Positions 6,985 to 10,841 of a stretch of 10,841 bases of DNA are shown in pieces. The translations under genes were made by a program, and so were the position numbers. The stretch covers positions 1 through 10,841 of the forward strand of contig JAFPYK010000283.1 in NCBI GenBank assembly GCA_017412265.1, written 5' to 3'. The DNA is from Lachnospiraceae bacterium. Its GTDB lineage: Bacteria; Bacillota; Clostridia; Lachnospirales; Lachnospiraceae. Below the pieces are notes generated by a model, which was not told where the DNA came from, made no database searches, and was given only the letters and a program-made list of their open reading frames with translations. Position 1 is the first letter of the stretch, and each line of letters starts with the position of its first letter.

Positions 6985-7379
6985 TCGTGATCTTCTCTTC
7001 TATGCTCCTTCTCAGCTTCTTCGCTCCCCTGGAACCAGGAACGTCATCCAGTCTCCCGAGGGCCCCTGTCTGTTCGGAGTTCTCCGAGTATAGATCTTTC
7101 ATCGGTTACGGGATGGTGATGGAACAGTTCATATCATCGCGTCTTACTTCCGACAGTATGCGGTACTTCAATCCCTGCGATGTCAGGAGTTTTTATCGTG
7201 GGCTCTTCCACGCGCTCCCATCCAACCATCCGCTGCAGCGTACGGTTCATATTCAGTTGCCAATGGAATCACCCTCCTGTTCCGGAACGTATTCGTCGGA
7301 TAGACTATGTTCCTCATCGAAAGCAGTTTCACCTCGGAAGCAATCCCTCTTCCGTCTGCTTCCTTGCTTCTCTCTTTGT
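6985..7379 (-). ncRNA. Candidate structured RNA gene, identity unknown (ends approximate)
   Basis: This stretch carries no convincing protein gene, yet a near-consensus promoter (7386-7414) fires into it. Complementary segments on the minus strand include AAGCAG/CTGCTT enclosing CGGAAG/CTTCCG (7361-7321), CGCTGCAGCG flanked by AACC/GGTT (near 7235), CATCGC/GCGATG (7182-7177 with 7140-7135), CTGTTC/GAACAG (7127-7122 with 7075-7070) and CGGAG-AA-CTCCG (near 7083). It does not match RNase P, tmRNA or 6S RNA motifs that I know. Alternatives are a decayed gene or very small peptides: a minus-strand ORF of 53 codons (7102-6941, starting MKDLYSENSEQTGAL, no ribosome binding site) and one of 26 codons from TTG at about 7263 after AGGAGG (ATEYEPYAAADGWMG). 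The 3' end is a guess. Confidence 0.4.
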
Positions 7380-7385
7380 GGCTTT

Positions 7386-7414
7386 AGTATAGCAGGCAGC
7401 ACCCTAATTGTCAA
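7386..7414 (-). promoter_or_regulatory. Strong orphan sigma-A promoter reading away from the TIR gene
   Basis: On the minus strand, TTGACA (7414-7409), a 17-nt spacer and TATACT (7391-7386) preceded by TGC form a consensus-like promoter with an extended -10. The predicted start is near 7379. Its -35 lies in TTGTCAATA (7408-7416), which has an exact inverted partner TATTGACAA at 7482-7490. Confidence 0.82.
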
Positions 7415-7527
7415 TACGATTTATGATTTTTAACAAAATATTCATATTTCTTCCGAAAATCTTGTGAATATTTGTATTATTTATTGACAACTCGAAGGAA
7501 TCTTTGTCGGCTGAATCAGAAACTGAC

Positions 7528-7583
7528 ACAATTACTTATATTGTCTGGAAGTCCTTTTGTTTTGACCCCTTTTGTGATATGCT
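7528..7583 (+). promoter_or_regulatory. Probable promoter region of the TIR gene
   Basis: TGATATGCT (7575-7583) resembles an extended -10 box, with only a T-rich -35 region near 7555-7562 (TTTTGTTT). Directly upstream is a short inverted repeat, ACAAT-7 nt-ATTGT (7528-7544), of operator size. The surrounding 7430-7560 is clearly more A/T rich than the rest of the window. Confidence 0.4.
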
Positions 7584-7612
7584 GAACGTAACAGTTTTAC
7601 GGAGGAAATACG

Positions 7613-8992
7613 ATGCCCGGCACACCTGAAAAGCTCATTTTTATCAGTCACAGCAGCAAGGATCACGACTTTGCCCAGCGCCTCACCGACCGTTTCGAGG
7701 AGGCCGGCATGTGCTGCTGGATCGCGCCGCGGGACATCCCCTACGGGGATTCCTGGGCCGGCCAGATCAGTGACGCGATCGAGACCTCCCGCGTCATGAT
7801 CTTCATCTTCTCGGAGAATTCCAACCAGTCGCAGCAGGTGCTGCGCGAGATCCAGCTCGCCCTCGAGAACGGCCTGACCGTGATCACGCTGCGCATCTCG
7901 GACCTGCCCTACAACCGCGCGCTCAACTACTATCTCTCCACGCTTCACTGGGCACAGCTGCCGAGCCTCACAGACGAAGCGGTTCTTGCGGCCTTCGTGC
8001 ATCAGGTCCGCGGCTACCTGACCGGCTCTGCGGTCGACCCGACACCCGGAAGCGCCCTGCAGGTCGCGCAGAAGTCCTCGGTCAACATCGACGAGAGCCT
8101 GGAGGATTATTTCAGGGAGAGCTTCTCTCCCGAAGCGAGGGCGAAGGAGGAGAAGCCGAAGATCTCTCCGATGCGCCAGAAGCTCTTAAACCGCGTCGCG
8201 CAAAACTACGGGGCGAGCCTGGAAGCGCCGGAGCCGGAGCAGTCCCATGCCCCGTCCGATGCAGGCGAAGGCATGTATTTCAGCTACCCTGAGACCGAAG
8301 GAACCACCTTCACGTTCGTCGTTGATGAGGAATACCTCCTGCCGGACTACGAGAGGGTCTTTCGCGCCTATCCCTGCGGCCGCAGGGAATTCAGCGAGGA
8401 CGGCCGCCGCTACGCGAACTTTTCGATTCCCACAGAGCATCTGGAGGACGGCAGCGCCGCGATCATTCTCCTGACCTACCTGCCCGAGCGCTCCGCGATG
8501 ATTGTGAACATGGGCCTCATCGAGGACAATAACGTAAGGATCGCGAAGACCCCGAAGGTCATGCAGACCACTCAGATCTCCGGCGAAGAGCAGCGCCTCA
8601 CCCAGTATAAGGCAAATAAGGAGAGCGCCACGATCATCATGGATATCGACACCATGCAGCCCGTGGAGCGCTACCGTGCCTACGACGCCTCCGCCGGCGA
8701 GTGGAGCTATTACATGGATCTGTACTCCGGGAAGAGGTATTTCTCCTTCCAGCTCCACAGCCGCGAGCCCGGCGACAAGGCCAGGCCGTATGAGATCGGC
8801 AAAGCCTACTATCTAGGCTTCAAAGGCCTCCCGAAGAACATCATGGAGGCCGCCGAGTGGCTCGACCGGAGCGGCACGGCAAGAGGATACCGCCTCCTCG
8901 CGGAGATCTTCCGCACCGACCCGCTGCTCGCCAGCGAAGAGGACGCGGCCTATTACGAGCAGATGGCAGAAGAACTCTCCTCGCAGGCATAA
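7613..8992 (+). CDS. TIR-domain protein with Sel1-like C-terminus (candidate NAD-consuming effector)
   Basis: A 459-residue soluble protein with no signal peptide or TM segment. Residues 8 to about 100 are a TIR domain of the bacterial TIR_2 type: FISHSSKD (10-17), the BB-loop region WIAPRDIPYGDSW (36-48), the strand VMIFIFSENSNQS (61-73) and VLREIQLA (76-83). Glu79 sits where TIR NADases carry their catalytic Glu. After a charged linker (about 140-205) comes an unrecognised middle domain (210-385, beta-rich by eye). Residues from about 393 resemble Sel1-like helical repeats (KAYYLGFKGLPKNIMEAAEWLDRSG). The start is fixed by GGAGG 8 nt before ATG. Bacterial TIR proteins often cleave NAD+ or make signalling nucleotides in antiphage defence, but others are virulence or housekeeping factors; no Thoeris, CBASS or retron partner is adjacent. 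The gene stands alone, divergent from the putative RNA gene. Confidence 0.9.
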   Translation: MPGTPEKLIFISHSSKDHDFAQRLTDRFEEAGMCCWIAPRDIPYGDSWAGQISDAIETSRVMIFIFSENSNQSQQVLREIQLALENGLTVITLRISDLPYNRALNYYLSTLHWAQLPSLTDEAVLAAFVHQVRGYLTGSAVDPTPGSALQVAQKSSVNIDESLEDYFRESFSPEARAKEEKPKISPMRQKLLNRVAQNYGASLEAPEPEQSHAPSDAGEGMYFSYPETEGTTFTFVVDEEYLLPDYERVFRAYPCGRREFSEDGRRYANFSIPTEHLEDGSAAIILLTYLPERSAMIVNMGLIEDNNVRIAKTPKVMQTTQISGEEQRLTQYKANKESATIIMDIDTMQPVERYRAYDASAGEWSYYMDLYSGKRYFSFQLHSREPGDKARPYEIGKAYYLGFKGLPKNIMEAAEWLDRSGTARGYRLLAEIFRTDPLLASEEDAAYYEQMAEELSSQA

Positions 8993-9017
8993 AAAGAGCC
9001 GGATATCTCTCACCGGC
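8991..9017 (-). terminator. Minus-strand terminator overlapping the TIR stop codon
   Basis: GCCGG (8998-9002) pairs with CCGGC (9013-9017); on the minus strand the stem runs into TCTTTTT (8997-8991). It would stop transcripts from the SRP RNA side before they enter the TIR gene antisense. The T tract shares bases with the TIR stop codon (8990-8992). Confidence 0.65.
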
Positions 9018-9033
9018 CCCATACAGACACGCA

Positions 9034-9070
9034 AACCCCGCAGATCCCGAAAGATCTGCGGGGTTCTTCT
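9034..9070 (+). terminator. Terminator of the TIR gene (strong hairpin, probably bidirectional)
   Basis: AACCCCGCAGATC (9034-9046) pairs perfectly over 13 bp with GATCTGCGGGGTT (9053-9065) around CCGAAA, followed by CTTCT on the plus strand. It lies between two converging transcripts, TIR and SRP RNA. Confidence 0.8.
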
Positions 9071-9155
9071 ATGAAAACACGGCCTCAGCCGCGCTTATCA
9101 ACACCGCGCGCCTTGCTTCGAATCTCGCCCACGGGCGATACCCCGACAGTTAACT

Positions 9156-9411
9156 CGGCCCAGGCACCCTCACGGCACACGGAAGATTCTGCTTAGTGCT
9201 GCTATGTTCCCATCCTGACACGGTTCACAGAGTTCCATTGCGTAAGACCCAAACTTCAACGCCACTTATCAAGGCCGGCCCCACAGGTCGAAGGCCCTCA
9301 GACAAGGCATCACCCCTGCTGTAGCGGATTGCAGGTACAGGGCACCGCTATCTCCCCGGCTGCGCGGAAATGTATGACAAAGCCCGAAGGCTCTATCAGC
9401 AAATGGATTGC
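9156..9411 (-). ncRNA. ffs: Signal recognition particle RNA, large Gram-positive type
   Basis: The minus strand matches the Bacillus/Clostridium SRP RNA (scRNA) in its diagnostic parts. The Alu-domain segment GGGGAGATAGCGGTGCCCTG is followed by TACCTGCAATCCGCT. In the middle come GATAAGTGGCGTTGAAG and TTTGGGTC. The SRP54/Ffh-binding hairpin reads GTCAGGATGGGAACATAGCAGC (near 9220-9198), with the GGGAACA loop. Near the 3' end comes GTGCCGTGAGGGTGCCTGG. The RNA assembles with Ffh to target nascent membrane and secreted proteins. The 5' end is placed from the promoter (start near 9411) and the 3' end from the last conserved helix strand; both may be off by 10-40 nt, as precursors are trimmed. 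Confidence 0.95.
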
Positions 9412-9417
9412 CATAGT

Positions 9418-9446
9418 AGTATAAAAAAATCAGATCGATTTGTCAA
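9418..9446 (-). promoter_or_regulatory. Promoter of the SRP RNA gene
   Basis: On the minus strand, perfect TTGACA (9446-9441), a 17-nt spacer and TATACT (9423-9418). It starts only about 30 nt after the LRR stop codon. Confidence 0.88.
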
Positions 9447-9452
9447 GAAGCA

Positions 9453-9479
9453 CCTCTCATTTCCTCTCACGGCCTCTCA
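9453..9479 (-). repeat. Three 10-bp-phased TGAGAGG repeats upstream of the SRP RNA promoter
   Basis: TGAGAGG occurs at 9479-9473, 9469-9463 and 9459-9453 on the minus strand, exactly one helical turn apart, ending 6 nt before the -35 box. The first copy contains the stop codon of the LRR gene. It could be an activator or repressor array, or a chance run. Confidence 0.5.
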
Positions 9480-10841
9480 GCAGACCCCGCTCCCGGCCTC
9501 CACCTCGCCGGCAAATCCGTCCTCGAAGACCAGCTTCACCCCCGGGCAGTCCCGGAACGTCCCGAAGCCGATGCGCTGCACGCCCGCCGGGATCACGACC
9601 TCTGTAAGGCTCCTGCACCCCTGAAAGACCCCGAGCCCGTCGTAGGCCAGGCCCCCGTCCATCAGGTCCCGCAGAAGCCCCTGCGAGGACGTCGCCGCAA
9701 GATGCTCCGGCAGCTTCACCCGCGCAAGGCCCGTGCACTGATAAAACGTCCCTTCCCGCAGCCATCGGATCTCCGGAGGCAGCTCAATCTCGTTAAGTGC
9801 GCTGCACCTTGCAAATGCCTCGCTCCCCAGGCTCCTTAAGCTCTCCGGAAGCCGCACGCGGGCAAGCGCCCTGCAGCCTGCAAATGCGCTGTCCCCGATC
9901 TCGGTCACCCCTTCCGGCACCTCCACGGCCTCGAGCGCCTCGCATCCGAAGAAGGCCGAAAGCCCGATCGCAAGCACCCCCTCGGGGATGCGCACCTCCC
10001 GCAGCGCCGCATTCTTTAAGAACGCTCCTGCTCCGATCCTCGTGACCCCCTCCGGGATCACCGCCTTCGCCTCCCTTCCCCGGTACTCCAGCAGCTCTCC
10101 GCCCAGGATCACGAACGCCCCGAAGCTTTCCTCGTCCCAAGGTGTCCCGCGAAAGCTCGAACTCTCGAACCGGTACCCCTCTGCCTCAAACGCGACACTC
10201 ACAAGCCTTCCGCAGCCCGCGAATGCCTCTCCTCCGATCCGCGTCGGCCCTGCAAACCGCACCTCCCGAAGGCACGCATTTCCCCGGAACGCATGCGCCT
10301 CGATCCTCTGCACGCCCGCCGGAACCGCAAGCGACACAAGCCCGCACCGTTCAAACGCCTGTCCGGGCACGCTCACAAGTCCCTCCGGAAGCTCTGCCTC
10401 GCGAAGCCCGCTGCACCCGCAAAACGCCTGCCTCCCAAGCTTCACGAGCTTCTCCGGCAGATGGATCCGTACAAGCCCCGCGCACCCGCGGAAGGCCTCT
10501 TCTCCGATCTCGGCCACACCCTCCGGAAGCCTCGCCTCGCGAAGCCCGGCGCACCCTTCAAACGCGGCCTCCCGGATGCACCTCAGCTTCTCCGGGAAAT
10601 GAACCGTCTCAAGCCCGCGGCACCCGTAAAACGTCTGCGCCCGGATCGTCCGCACACCTGCCGGCAGCGCGATCTCCTTAAGCTCCCGACACCCGAAGAA
10701 GGCCCCGTCCCCGATCTGCGTCAGGCTCTCCGGCAGCTGCACCGCCGCGAGCCTCCTGCACCCGCGAAACGCATGGTTCCCGATCTTCCGCACGCCCTCC
10801 GGGATCACGATGCTCTTAAGCCACCCGCACCCGCAGAACAC
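9477..10841 (-). CDS. BspA-like leucine-rich-repeat protein (N-terminus cut by window edge)
   Basis: 454 codons are open to the right edge. The first visible codon is GTG inside a repeat, so the true start lies outside. The whole visible part is about 17-18 copies of a roughly 23-residue LRR_5 (Treponema pallidum/BspA-type) unit, pattern AFxGCxxLxxVxLPEGVxxIG, for example HAFRGCRRLAAVQLPESL and SAFFGCEALEAVEVPEGV. Near the middle is a variant unit, SSFRGTPWDEESFGAFVILG, typical of BspA-like proteins. Near the C-terminus an insertion (AATSSQGLLRDLMDGG) precedes the last two units. The protein ends EAGSGVC without LPXTG, TM or wall-binding repeats, so any anchor must be N-terminal; export cannot be judged. 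Such repeats usually mediate protein or matrix binding. No terminator separates this gene from ffs. Confidence 0.93.
   Translation of the reverse strand: MFCGCGWLKSIVIPEGVRKIGNHAFRGCRRLAAVQLPESLTQIGDGAFFGCRELKEIALPAGVRTIRAQTFYGCRGLETVHFPEKLRCIREAAFEGCAGLREARLPEGVAEIGEEAFRGCAGLVRIHLPEKLVKLGRQAFCGCSGLREAELPEGLVSVPGQAFERCGLVSLAVPAGVQRIEAHAFRGNACLREVRFAGPTRIGGEAFAGCGRLVSVAFEAEGYRFESSSFRGTPWDEESFGAFVILGGELLEYRGREAKAVIPEGVTRIGAGAFLKNAALREVRIPEGVLAIGLSAFFGCEALEAVEVPEGVTEIGDSAFAGCRALARVRLPESLRSLGSEAFARCSALNEIELPPEIRWLREGTFYQCTGLARVKLPEHLAATSSQGLLRDLMDGGLAYDGLGVFQGCRSLTEVVIPAGVQRIGFGTFRDCPGVKLVFEDGFAGEVEAGSGVC

Noticed and set aside
6981..7433. 150-codon plus-strand open frame starting MFVIFSSMLLLSFF
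   Set aside because: No ribosome binding site and odd Ser/Phe/Leu-rich composition; it lies opposite the region transcribed from the strong minus-strand promoter, so it is probably a chance frame.
9477..10841. CRISPR-like or satellite DNA array, from the regularly spaced repeats
   Set aside because: The periodicity of about 69 bp is the codon footprint of 23-residue leucine-rich repeats in one continuous frame.
10839..10841. GTG at the right edge as the LRR start codon
   Set aside because: It falls inside a repeat unit (VFCGCGWL matches AFxGCxxL), so the gene continues upstream.

Overview
The window looks like GC-rich chromosomal DNA of a Gram-positive gut-type Clostridia (Bacillota), most likely Lachnospiraceae. 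The evidence is a large SRP RNA with an Alu-type domain, choline-binding-type cell-wall repeats, a BspA-type leucine-rich-repeat protein, a clostridial GlgB and a yybP-ykoY riboswitch. I see no phage, integrase or transposase gene.

Layout. (a) 1-1785, minus strand: a sigma-A promoter, a manganese (yybP-ykoY) riboswitch with an overlapping intrinsic terminator, and a membrane-anchored protein of unknown function that runs off the left edge. (b) 1800-2294: a GC-rich repeat cluster between two look-alike terminator hairpins, then tRNA-Gly(CCC) on the minus strand with its own promoter. (c) 2423-4976, plus strand: a two-gene unit of a small two-TM STM3941-like protein and the glycogen branching enzyme glgB, which carries an unusual Lys-rich hexapeptide-repeat tail. 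(d) 5118-6806, plus: a secreted protein with three tandem beta-type modules and a cell-wall-binding repeat tail. (e) 6807-7612: hairpins and then a stretch without a convincing gene. A near-consensus minus-strand promoter at 7386-7414 fires into it, so an unidentified structured RNA is the best guess. (f) 7613-8992, plus: a TIR-domain protein with a Sel1-like C-terminus, a candidate NAD-consuming effector. (g) 8991-9446, minus: the SRP RNA gene with promoter and downstream terminators. (h) 9477-10841, minus: a BspA-like LRR protein, cut by the right edge.

Functionally the window is a mosaic of single genes and short operons. The points most worth following up are the Mn2+ riboswitch driving an uncharacterised membrane protein, and the TIR gene divergent from a strong promoter that feeds a putative RNA gene.
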